Assembly: GCA_016199255.1 (NCBI GenBank)
Contig: JACQHA010000012.1
Location: 1-5,302 of the forward strand
DNA from: Deinococcus sp.
GTDB lineage: Bacteria > Deinococcota > Deinococci > JACQHA01
Direction of reading: 5' to 3'
Length of the DNA stretch: 5,302 nucleotides
The notes under the pieces are model-generated. The model saw only the letters and a list, made by a program, of their open reading frames with translations, ran no database searches and was not told the DNA's origin. Shown one piece after another: positions 1-5,302 of the stretch (positions are counted from its first letter, which is position 1; each line of letters opens with the position of its first letter). Both the position numbers and the translations under genes were made by a program.

Positions 1-492
1 GTGATGCTGCCAGCGTTTACGGTGCTTATCCCGCTGTTTGTCATTGCCAAGCAACTTTCCTTGCTCAACACCTGGACAGCGCTAGTACTGGCCTACACTG
101 GCCTAGGCATGCCCTTTGTGGTGTGGATCATGCATGGCTATTTCCAGACGCTGCCTAAAGATCTGGAAGACGCGGCTCGCATCGACGGCTGCTCGCGCTT
201 TAGTGCGTTTCTGCGCATCGCCCTACCTCTCTCAGCTCCTGGGCTAGTGGCCACCGCCATCTTCACCTTCCTGGGCGCCTGGGACGAGTTTATTTTCGCT
301 CTAGTGTTCACCTCCACCTACGCCGCCAAGACGCTGCCCGTGGCTCTGGCCGAGTTCCAGGGCCGGTTCACCATTGACTGGGGGCTGATGACCTCAGGCG
401 GTGTCCTGGCGAGCCTGCCGCCGGTGCTGGTGGCGCTTCTGCTGCAACGTTACCTGGTCACCGGGCTGACTTCAGGGGGCGTGAAAGCATGA
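1..492 (+). CDS. Carbohydrate ABC transporter permease, MalG type (C-terminal part, cut by window edge)
   Basis: This is the inner-membrane permease of a CUT1-type ABC sugar importer, which would pair with a MalF-like partner, a solute-binding protein and an ATPase lying upstream. The visible 163 residues are hydrophobic and carry the EAA loop that docks to the ATPase: E56-D57-A58-A59 followed by D62-G63 and, 12 residues later, L75-P76. The order around it also matches MalG-family C-termini: LLNT near residue 21, the loop, FLGAWDEF near 90, TLPVAL near 112 and LLQRYLVTGLTSG at the end. Family members are about 270-280 residues, so roughly 110 N-terminal residues are missing because the window starts inside the gene; the GTG at position 1 need not be the real start. 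The stop overlaps the next start as ATGA. The substrate cannot be read from the permease; the downstream kinase and GH4 enzyme suggest a glycoside or disaccharide. Confidence 0.93.
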   Translation: MMLPAFTVLIPLFVIAKQLSLLNTWTALVLAYTGLGMPFVVWIMHGYFQTLPKDLEDAARIDGCSRFSAFLRIALPLSAPGLVATAIFTFLGAWDEFIFALVFTSTYAAKTLPVALAEFQGRFTIDWGLMTSGGVLASLPPVLVALLLQRYLVTGLTSGGVKA

Positions 493-1445
493 GCCAGCGC
501 CCCCTGGACGTGGCCTGTGTGGGCTACGTGTTCTGCGATCTGATCTTCGCCGGGCTGGACCGCCTCCCCGACCCGGGCCAGGAGCTGTACGCACCCCAGT
601 TCGATATAGCCCCAGGCGCGGCAGCGATTACTGCCACCGGGGCGGCACGCCTGAACCTGCGCACGGCGCTGGTGACCACTATTGGCCAGGATGCACTAGG
701 CGACTTCTTGGTCTCTCGGCTGCGCCAGGAGGGAATCGATCTTTCCTACGTGCAGAAGGTGGATGGGGCCCGCAGTTCAATCTCCGTCGCCATCTCTTTA
801 GCCCGGGACCGCTGCTTCGTGAGCTACAGCGACGTGCTCCGGCGCCCCGAACTGCACCCTTCGCACCAGATGACACCGGAGCTACTAAGCTCCACCCGCC
901 ACGTGCACCTGGCTGGCCTCTCCGCCAACCTGGAGCTGAGCCTCTCAGCCCTGGAGCGGGCCCGGAACGCTGGCGCCAGCATCTCTGCCGATATTGGCTG
1001 GGACTCCAGTGGCCGCTGGGACCAGGCTATTTACCGGTGCCTGGAACTAGTGGACATTTTCCTACCCAATGAGACCGAGGCAGTGCATCTCACCCGGAAG
1101 GACGGTGCCCGCGCCGCGCTCTCGGAGCTGGCGAAATACGTGGCCGTGCCAGTAGTGAAGCTGGGGGCCAAAGGTGCCATGAGCATTGATGAGCAGGGAG
1201 AAGTAATCACCGTACCCACCTTATCAGTCACGCCTCTCGACACCACCGGCGCCGGCGATGCTTTTGACGCCGGCTTTCTCTATGGCTATCTGAAGAGCTA
1301 TCCCCGGCGGGACTGTTTAGCATTAGGAAACATCTGCGGCGCGCTATCGGTAACCAAGCTAGGAGGCGCCACTGGCATCCCCCGCGAGGCAGAGCTGTTG
1401 GAGCGCTTCCGGCGCGGGGAGTCATGGCAAGGAGGAACAAGGTGA
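489..1445 (+). CDS. PfkB-family carbohydrate kinase
   Basis: This is a predicted cytoplasmic ATP-dependent sugar kinase of the ribokinase/PfkB family, 318 residues, the usual length. The C-terminal PfkB signature is clear: D251-T-T-G-A-G-D257, where D257 is the expected catalytic base and GAG the anion hole. An N194-E-x-E197 motif for Mg-ATP is also present, as is the VVKLGAKGA strand near 222-230. The N-terminal signature is divergent: residues 42-48 read PGAAAIT where many members have a GGxxxN pattern, so the sugar site may differ from ribokinase or fructokinase. The ATG overlaps the permease stop by 4 bases, and a weak purine-rich site (AGGGGG at 474-479) lies 9 bases upstream. It lies between an ABC permease and a GH4 glycosidase, so it probably phosphorylates the imported sugar or the released product. 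The exact substrate (fructose, adenosine, 2-keto-3-deoxygluconate, a disaccharide) cannot be assigned. Confidence 0.9.
   Translation: MSQRPLDVACVGYVFCDLIFAGLDRLPDPGQELYAPQFDIAPGAAAITATGAARLNLRTALVTTIGQDALGDFLVSRLRQEGIDLSYVQKVDGARSSISVAISLARDRCFVSYSDVLRRPELHPSHQMTPELLSSTRHVHLAGLSANLELSLSALERARNAGASISADIGWDSSGRWDQAIYRCLELVDIFLPNETEAVHLTRKDGARAALSELAKYVAVPVVKLGAKGAMSIDEQGEVITVPTLSVTPLDTTGAGDAFDAGFLYGYLKSYPRRDCLALGNICGALSVTKLGGATGIPREAELLERFRRGESWQGGTR
1429..1444 (+). promoter_or_regulatory. Shine-Dalgarno and GTG start of the GH4 gene
   Basis: AAGGAGG at 1429-1435 is followed by a 6-base spacer and GTG at 1442-1444. The GTG overlaps the kinase stop TGA (1443-1445) as GTGA. This ideal spacing decides the glycosidase start: translation from GTG gives MKLAIIGGGGVRTP, which matches the usual start of the family. 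The upstream ATG at 1424 would put the Shine-Dalgarno inside the gene. Confidence 0.75.
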
Positions 1446-2797
1446 AACTGGCGATTATTGGCGGCGGCGGCGTCCGGACCCCGCTCCTGGTGCGCGGCAT
1501 CTTGAAGCGGCTGCCGCAGTTGCCCATTCGGCAGGTCAGCCTCTTCGACGTCGATCAGGAACGGCTGGAGCTGATTGGCAGCGTGGTACAGGAGCTGGTG
1601 GCCGAGGCCGGGCGAGGACCGGCTTTGGAATTCACCACCAACCCCGATCTGGCCATGAGTGGCGCAGACTTTGTGCTGTGCAGCATTCGCGTGGGCAACG
1701 AGGAGGCCAGGGTAGCCGATGAGCGCATTCCCCTCAAGTACCAGGTGCTAGGCCAGGAGACTACAGGCCCTGGGGGCTTCGCCATGGCACTCCGCACCAT
1801 TCCGGTGGTGGCAGACTACGCGCAGCGCGTGGCACAGCTGGCTCCCGGCGCCTGGTTCATCAATTTCACCAACCCTGCTGGGCTCGTGGCCCAGGCCATG
1901 GCCATGCGCGGCCTGCCCCGCTTCATTGGCATTTGCGATGGGCCGGGAGCCCTGTACCGCTCAGTAGCCCATCACCTTGGCACCAGCTCTCACGAGCTGC
2001 GTTTCAACTATTTCGGCCTGAACCACCTGGGCTGGGTCAAGGCCGTGGAGCACCAGGGGAAAGATGTGCTGGGCGAGCTCATTGACCAAGCCGAGGCCCT
2101 GGTGAAACAAGAGGGGCTGAAGATGTTCCCCCCGGACCTGCTGCGCAGCTTGAGCCTCTTGCCTAACGAGTACCTGTACTACTTCTATTTCCGGCGCGAG
2201 GCAGTAGCCAACATCCTGCAGGCCGGCCGGACCAGGGGCGAACAGGTGGCGGAGCTCAGCCGCCACCTGTTTACCAGCTTGCGCCAGGCTAAGCGCAATC
2301 CAGAGCCAGGAGCAGCACTGCGCATCTACCAGAATTACATCGGCACCCGTCATGGCTCGTACATGAAAGCCGAAACCGGGCAGCGCATTGCACCCACCCC
2401 GCCTCCAGAGAGCGAGGAAGGAAGCGGCTACGATGAGGTAGCGCTAGGTGTGGTGCAAGCCATCAGCCGCGACCAGGGCCGGATCATGACCCTGAATGTA
2501 CCCAACCAGGGAGCGATGCGCGAGCTGTCCAGTGACGACGTAGTAGAGGTGCCATGTGTCGTTGACCGCAATGGCCCCACGCCTCTAGCTGTGGGCGACG
2601 TGCCCAGGGCGCCGCTGGGTCTCATCCAGCAGGTGAAGGCCTTTGAACGGCTCACGGCCCAGGCAGCGCTAGAGGGCTCCTACCGCTCTGCCCTGGCTGG
2701 GCTGGCAGCGCACCCGCTGGTGCCCTCGTATAGCATCGCCAAGTCGATCTTGAACGACTATCTCCAGGCCCACCACCGCTGGATTCCCTGGTCCTGA
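1442..2797 (+). CDS. GH4 family glycosidase, 6-phospho-beta-glucosidase-like
   Basis: This is a cytoplasmic, NAD- and metal-dependent glycosidase of family GH4, which cleaves by an oxidation-elimination mechanism. With the GTG start it is 451 residues, the usual length. The Rossmann motif is G7-G-G-G10 with R12-T-P and an acidic D36 after strand 2. Family blocks follow: SIRVGNEEAR at 81-90, GQETTGPGGF at 104-113, and NFTNPAGLV at 141-149. The likely metal ligands are C165 in GICDGP and H195 in GLNHLGW. A tyrosine-rich block at 242-249 (NEYLYYFY) probably holds the catalytic tyrosine. The C-terminal blocks VPNQGAM, DDVVEVPCVVDRNG and HPLVPSYSIAK are typical of the 6-phospho-beta-glucosidase branch. 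Residues 303-308 read RHGSYM where I recall RGGAYY as common. GH4 also includes enzymes on unphosphorylated glycosides, so phospho-specificity is inferred and not shown. The gene closes the operon with the permease and kinase. Confidence 0.9.
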   Translation: MKLAIIGGGGVRTPLLVRGILKRLPQLPIRQVSLFDVDQERLELIGSVVQELVAEAGRGPALEFTTNPDLAMSGADFVLCSIRVGNEEARVADERIPLKYQVLGQETTGPGGFAMALRTIPVVADYAQRVAQLAPGAWFINFTNPAGLVAQAMAMRGLPRFIGICDGPGALYRSVAHHLGTSSHELRFNYFGLNHLGWVKAVEHQGKDVLGELIDQAEALVKQEGLKMFPPDLLRSLSLLPNEYLYYFYFRREAVANILQAGRTRGEQVAELSRHLFTSLRQAKRNPEPGAALRIYQNYIGTRHGSYMKAETGQRIAPTPPPESEEGSGYDEVALGVVQAISRDQGRIMTLNVPNQGAMRELSSDDVVEVPCVVDRNGPTPLAVGDVPRAPLGLIQQVKAFERLTAQAALEGSYRSALAGLAAHPLVPSYSIAKSILNDYLQAHHRWIPWS

Positions 2798-2808
2798 GTC
2801 TTACTCAG
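2794..2808. terminator. Short hairpin shared by two convergent gene ends (weak)
   Basis: CTGAGT (2794-2799) and ACTCAG (2803-2808) are a perfect 6-bp inverted repeat around a 3-base loop. It contains the stop codons of both the GH4 gene (TGA, 2795-2797) and the convergent gene (TAA read on the minus strand, 2801-2803). A symmetrical hairpin here could act on both transcripts. There is no T-tract on either side and the stem is only half GC, so intrinsic termination is uncertain. Confidence 0.25.
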
Positions 2809-3175
2809 CTCCTGGCTCGAGGGCTACCTCCACCGCCACGTCCAGGCCGGTATAGTAGCGGGCAATTTCGCCAGGGGTGTATTTCTTCCTAAACTGAGTG
2901 ACGACAGCACCCACTGTTTCAGGATCATTGACCGCTCTAGCCTGGAAAGTCTGCCGCTGCCGCCCGGTGCGAATGGTGATGGTGGGGTCTGCCAGGAGAT
3001 TCTGGTACCACTGGGTGCGCCCACCCTTGACAGGCAACAGCCATAGGGTCGTTCCCTCCAGCACGAACCAGACCGGGAGAGTGATGGCCCGCCCACTGCG
3101 CCGTCCCTTGACTGTAATGGATATCTCGCCATCCTCCCGCTTCTGCAGGGCTTGAACGAAGCTTTCCTTGGTCAT
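2801..3175 (-). CDS. Small split beta-barrel (DUF385/nitroreductase-like, FMN/F420-type) protein
   Basis: This predicted soluble protein has 124 residues and no signal peptide or membrane segment. Its layout resembles the deazaflavin-dependent nitroreductase (DUF385) and pyridoxamine-5'-phosphate-oxidase-like split-barrel group. A GRRSG turn lies at 24-28, followed by a strand with PVWFV (34-38), a short strand LWLLPVKGG (44-52), then TQWYQNLLADP (54-64) leading into a strand TITIRTG. Many members bind F420, FMN or heme, but the cofactor and substrate cannot be told from this sequence. The start is well supported: on the minus strand AGGAGG (complement of 3181-3186) sits 5 bases before the ATG. 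The gene is convergent with the sugar operon (3-base gap) and divergent from feoA, and it looks functionally unrelated to either. Confidence 0.8.
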   Translation of the reverse strand: MTKESFVQALQKREDGEISITVKGRRSGRAITLPVWFVLEGTTLWLLPVKGGRTQWYQNLLADPTITIRTGRQRQTFQARAVNDPETVGAVVTQFRKKYTPGEIARYYTGLDVAVEVALEPGAE

Positions 3176-3240
3176 AGCTCCCTCCTCCCCCTTCTGGTTT
3201 CCCAGGTGCGTTTACCGGCCCGCTCCTCCCATCCTAGTTC

Positions 3241-3319
3241 CCTACCAGTCATTTGGCACTGTAGCACAGGGCAGGGGGCGACGTTGCTAGGGTGAAACAG
3301 ATGATCAATCACTGGTAGG
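3241..3319. repeat. 13-bp inverted repeat in the feoA leader, right arm over the feoA RBS
   Basis: CCTACCAGTCATT (3241-3253) and AATCACTGGTAGG (3307-3319) are inverted copies with one mismatch in 13, the outer 9 bp perfect. They are separated by 53 bases. The right arm includes TAGG of the feoA ribosome binding site (3316-3320), so pairing of the arms in a transcript starting upstream of 3241 would hide that site. The repeat lies in the 152-base divergent region 3176-3327, where I found no convincing -35/-10 pair on either strand and no clear Fur, IdeR or DtxR box. Confidence 0.5.
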
Positions 3320-3327
3320 ATGCAGCC

Positions 3328-3579
3328 ATGGCTCCAAAGCGGCACCTAGCTTCGCTCGATCAGCTTGCGCCCGGCTCGTCGGGAATCGTTCGCCGCCTGG
3401 GAGGCGGAAAGGAACTAGCGAGCCGGCTGGCGGCCATGGGGCTTTCCATCGGTTCGCTGGTCAAAGTCCTGCAAAATCCCGGGCATGGTCCCCTGCTGGT
3501 CTTGGTGCGTGATACCCGCATTGCCCTGGGCAGGGGCGAGGCGCCCAAGGTGTTAGTGGAGGAGGCAGACGGTGCATAG
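3328..3579 (+). CDS. feoA: FeoA domain protein, ferrous iron uptake accessory
   Basis: FeoA is a small cytoplasmic SH3-like protein that works with the FeoB ferrous iron transporter, probably by contacting it. The 83-residue product has the family length and pattern: a hydrophobic LDQLAPGSSGIV strand (10-20), the central helix ELASRLAAMGLSIGS (29-43) with the conserved L-x-x-M-G-L core, then VKVLQNPGHGPLLVLV and a final strand DTRIALGRGEAPKVLV. The ATG is preceded by TAGGA (3316-3320) at a 7-base spacing. It is followed directly by the feoB remnant: a strong Shine-Dalgarno lies inside the last codons and a GTG overlaps the TAG stop, so a coupled feoB once started here or still does. FeoA lies in the same frame as the FeoB membrane domain, with TAG at 3577-3579 as the only stop between them. 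Confidence 0.92.
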   Translation: MAPKRHLASLDQLAPGSSGIVRRLGGGKELASRLAAMGLSIGSLVKVLQNPGHGPLLVLVRDTRIALGRGEAPKVLVEEADGA

Positions 3580-3685
3580 CGACCAGAAGCTGATCCCTGG
3601 TGCACCCTCTTCGGCCAGATTAGTTTCACCGACCGGCTGGACAAAGTGGCGGTCCATCCCTTCTGGGGCTTGCTACTGCTGGTAG
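3558..3685 (+). other. Orphaned feoB start: strong RBS and GTG opening a 37-codon dead-end frame
   Basis: GGAGGAGG (3558-3565), a 6-base spacer and GTG at 3572-3574 overlap the end of feoA, the normal place for a coupled feoB start. The frame reads VHSDQKLIPG and onward for 37 codons and stops at TAG 3683-3685. It shows no G1 loop (GNPNxGKS) or other GTPase motif. FeoB homology instead appears in the other frame, the one feoA uses, from about 3610 (FGQISFTDRLDKV), the linker that in full FeoB precedes the first membrane helix. The simplest reading is a deletion of the G-domain coding part with its junction somewhere between about 3595 and 3625, joined out of frame. Confidence 0.6.
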
Positions 3686-4803
3686 CCGCCTTCGGGCTGG
3701 TGTTCTGGGCCACCTACACTTTAGCCGCCCCCATCCAGGCCTGGTTAGACGTGACCATAGTGGGCGGGCTCACCCAGTGGCTGGTAAGGGCGCTGGCAGG
3801 CAGACCCACCTGGCTAGTCCACCTGCTAGCAGACGGTGTCCTGAGCGGCGCCGGGATCGTGATTACCTTCCTGCCCATCCTGGTGGTCTTTTTTGCGGTG
3901 CTGGGGCTCCTGGAAGACACTGGCTATCTGGCCCGGTCAGCGTATGTCATGGACCGCTTCATGCACCGCCTGGGGCTGCACGGCAAGAGCTTCTTGCCGC
4001 TTTTCCTGGGCTTCGGCTGCAACGTGCCGGCAGTGATGGGGGCACGCATCATTGAATCCCGGACCGGACGACTATTGACCATCCTGCTGGCCCCACTGGT
4101 GCCATGCACCGCCCGGCTGGCGGTGCTGGCCTTTCTGGCCCCAGCTTTCTTCGGCCGCTCGGCCACCATTGTTTCCTGGAGCCTGGTGGCGCTGAACATC
4201 TTGGTGCTGGCTCTGGTGGGCATGGTGCTAAATCGCACCCTGTTCCAGGGTGAGCGAGCAGCGTTCATCATGCAGCTGCCGCTCTACCATGTGCCCAACC
4301 TGCGGACCATTGGCCTGTTTGTCTGGAGCAGCATCTGGGCTTTCTTACGCAAGACGGGGAGCACTATTTTACTCATGTCCCTGGTGGTGTGGGCGTTGAG
4401 CAATTTGCCGGGACCAGATGTGGAACACAGCTACCTGGCCCAGCTTGGCCGGCTACTTTCTCCCATCGGGCAGCTGATGGGCATGGACTGGCGCCTGCTG
4501 GTAGCGCTGCTCAGCAGCTTTGTAGCCAAAGAAAACGCCATCGCCACCCTGGGCGTCCTGTACGGCCCTGGTAAGGAGGCAGTAGGGCTGGCGGAGAAAA
4601 TAGCCGCCGGGGTCTCCCCAGCCACCGCTCTAGCTTTTCTGGTGGTCACCATGCTCTTCATTCCCTGTGTGGCTACTGTGGCAGCCATGAAGCAGGAGAC
4701 CCGGAGCTGGGGCTGGACCAGCTTCAGCATCATCCTGCTCCTGGGCATCGCCTTAAGCGCCGGCGTGGTTGCGTACCAGGCCGGGCAGTGGCTCGGAGGG
4801 TGA
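3646..4803 (+). CDS. feoB: FeoB ferrous iron transporter, membrane domain only (GTPase domain missing; possible pseudogene)
   Basis: FeoB moves Fe2+ across the inner membrane; normal proteins are about 650-750 residues, with an N-terminal G domain, a helical regulatory domain and then the membrane part. Only the membrane part is here, 385 residues from GTG 3646. It looks intact: GCNVPA at 124-129 and PCTARL at 153-158 (first gate repeat, with the conserved cysteines), FVAKEN at 292-297 and IPCVAT at 339-344 (second repeat), followed by a final helix. In-frame homology extends upstream of this start (TDRLDKV, codons 3628-3648), so GTG 3646 is only the first usable start codon and has no Shine-Dalgarno. 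The well-placed start at GTG 3572 is in another frame. No GTP-binding motif is visible anywhere in the window. As written it is a truncated gene or pseudogene, a split FeoB with its G domain elsewhere, or an assembly deletion. Its stop is followed by feoC. Confidence 0.85.
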   Translation: MAVHPFWGLLLLVAAFGLVFWATYTLAAPIQAWLDVTIVGGLTQWLVRALAGRPTWLVHLLADGVLSGAGIVITFLPILVVFFAVLGLLEDTGYLARSAYVMDRFMHRLGLHGKSFLPLFLGFGCNVPAVMGARIIESRTGRLLTILLAPLVPCTARLAVLAFLAPAFFGRSATIVSWSLVALNILVLALVGMVLNRTLFQGERAAFIMQLPLYHVPNLRTIGLFVWSSIWAFLRKTGSTILLMSLVVWALSNLPGPDVEHSYLAQLGRLLSPIGQLMGMDWRLLVALLSSFVAKENAIATLGVLYGPGKEAVGLAEKIAAGVSPATALAFLVVTMLFIPCVATVAAMKQETRSWGWTSFSIILLLGIALSAGVVAYQAGQWLGG

Positions 4804-4804
4804 C

Positions 4805-5137
4805 ATGCTCAGGCAGTTGCTGCGCCTGGTAGCTGAAAGGGGAACCAAGAGTACTGCCGAGCTGGCCACCCAGCTCAGGGTGACAGAAGCTCTCACCCGG
4901 CACATGCTCGAGGAATTGCGCCGCCAGGGCTACTTGCAGGCAGTGGCGCCTGGCTGCGCCACCCCCTGTGACGTCTGCGGGCTGCACGCGGGATGCCATC
5001 ACCAGAACCAGCCGCCGATCTGGGCTCTGACCAGGAAAGGCTGGGCTTCGGTCCTGACATTATTCGATCGGTCCGGTCAGCCACGAAACTACCCTTCGAA
5101 GCTCATTTCATGGTTGAAGAGCCTGAAACCCTTATAG
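4805..5137 (+). CDS. feoC: FeoC-like winged-helix protein with four-cysteine cluster
   Basis: This is a small cytoplasmic protein of 110 residues that starts with a winged-helix fold typical of FeoC. Helix 1 is MLRQLLRLVAERG, then TAELATQLRVTEALTRHMLEEL (17-38) forms the helix-turn-helix, and GYLQAV the wing. Four cysteines follow at 51, 55, 58 and 64 (C-x3-C-x2-C-x5-C), the place where FeoC proteins have an Fe-S or metal-binding loop. The tail from W73 (ALTRKGWASVL) resembles a further wing strand and helix, so the protein is longer than enterobacterial FeoC (about 80 residues). FeoC is thought to regulate or stabilise FeoB, or to repress transcription; which applies here is unknown. ATG 4805 is chosen because GGAGGG (4795-4800) lies 4 bases before it, only 1 base after the feoB stop. 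A TTG at 4769 in the same frame has no such support. Confidence 0.75.
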   Translation: MLRQLLRLVAERGTKSTAELATQLRVTEALTRHMLEELRRQGYLQAVAPGCATPCDVCGLHAGCHHQNQPPIWALTRKGWASVLTLFDRSGQPRNYPSKLISWLKSLKPL

Positions 5138-5160
5138 ACCCCTTCGTCAAGGCTGGGGTC
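5137..5160 (+). terminator. Candidate hairpin after feoC (weak)
   Basis: GACCCC (5137-5142) and GGGGTC (5155-5160) form a GC-rich 6-bp stem directly at the feoC stop, with a 12-base loop that itself could pair TT with AA. No T-tract follows, so it is not a classic intrinsic terminator; it could still mark the end of the feo transcript or protect its 3' end. Confidence 0.3.
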
Positions 5161-5302
5161 AATCGGCTAATAGTTCATGCTGAGGCCTGTCGCTTCCCTA
5201 TTCGCCTGGCAAGTAAGGTCAGGGGAAGTTCCGGCCAGAGCACCTATTGCGTTCATACCTCATCTCAACCACAGGAACGACGAGAGGGAAATGGGGATAA
5301 CA

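Noticed and set aside
679..876. Minus-strand and alternate-frame open frames inside the kinase, GH4, feoB and feoC genes
   Set aside because: All lie within well-supported genes, show arginine/serine/proline-rich low-information sequence typical of GC-rich shadows, and match no family I recognise.
3253..3312. Sigma-70 promoter for feoA using TTGGCA (3253) or TTGCTA (3284) as -35
   Set aside because: Neither is followed by a TATAAT-like hexamer at 16-18 bases, and no Fur or DtxR-type operator is evident.
3176..3327. CRISPR array, tRNA, riboswitch or mobile-element ends
   Set aside because: No direct repeats, cloverleaf or transposase fragments seen; only the single inverted repeat reported above.
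3640..3648. Programmed -1 frameshift on AAAG (3643-3646) joining the GTG 3572 frame to the FeoB frame
   Set aside because: There is no full slippery heptamer and no clear downstream structure, and FeoB homology already exists upstream of this point in the other frame, so a shift here would skip conserved residues.
3572..3685. 37-codon frame from GTG 3572 as an independent small gene
   Set aside because: It has an excellent RBS but no recognisable domain, and it overlaps the conserved FeoB linker in another frame; a leftover feoB start explains it better.
5193..5228. CTTCCC / GGGAAG inverted repeat downstream of feoC
   Set aside because: Only 6 bp with a 24-base loop and no T-tract; expected by chance in this composition.
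5291..5302. Possible start of a downstream gene at ATG 5291
   Set aside because: Only four codons are visible, and the purine-rich stretch GAGGG ends 2 bases before it, too close for a good RBS; cannot be supported.

Overview
The window holds two functional modules plus one unrelated single gene. GC content is moderately high (roughly 60 percent by eye). CTAG tetranucleotides are not depleted: I counted about 19, close to random expectation, whereas many enterobacteria strongly avoid them. Gene content (MalG-type ABC sugar permease, PfkB kinase, GH4 glycosidase, small split-barrel flavin/F420-type protein, feoA-feoB-feoC) fits a free-living or anaerobic bacterium such as a Chloroflexota or Bacillota member. 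I cannot place it more precisely from sequence alone.

Positions 1-2797 (+) are the 3' end of a sugar uptake and use operon. It runs from the C-terminal part of an ABC permease (cut by the window edge) to a PfkB-family sugar kinase to a GH4 (6-phospho-beta-glucosidase-like) glycosidase. The genes overlap by 4 bases at both junctions (ATGA and GTGA), so they are probably translationally coupled. The glycosidase most likely starts at the GTG at 1442, not at the upstream ATG at 1424. An ABC importer, not a PTS, sits with a GH4 family best known for phospho-sugars, so the kinase may provide the phosphate inside the cell.

Positions 2801-3175 (-) hold a convergent small gene for a split beta-barrel, DUF385/nitroreductase-like protein. 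It ends 3 bases from the glycosidase stop. The intergenic stretch 3176-3327 separates it from the divergent feo genes and contains a 13-bp inverted repeat (one mismatch). The right arm of that repeat covers the feoA ribosome binding site.

Positions 3328-5137 (+) are a ferrous iron uptake (Feo) cluster: feoA, the membrane half of feoB, and a FeoC-like winged-helix protein with four cysteines. The most unusual observation is that feoB has no G domain. A strong Shine-Dalgarno and a GTG overlapping the feoA stop sit where a normal feoB would begin. That frame closes after 37 codons, and FeoB homology resumes in another frame at the linker just before the first membrane helix. This looks like an out-of-frame internal deletion of the GTPase part (real or an assembly artefact), or less likely a natural headless FeoB. 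Positions 5138-5302 hold a weak hairpin and nothing else I can support.
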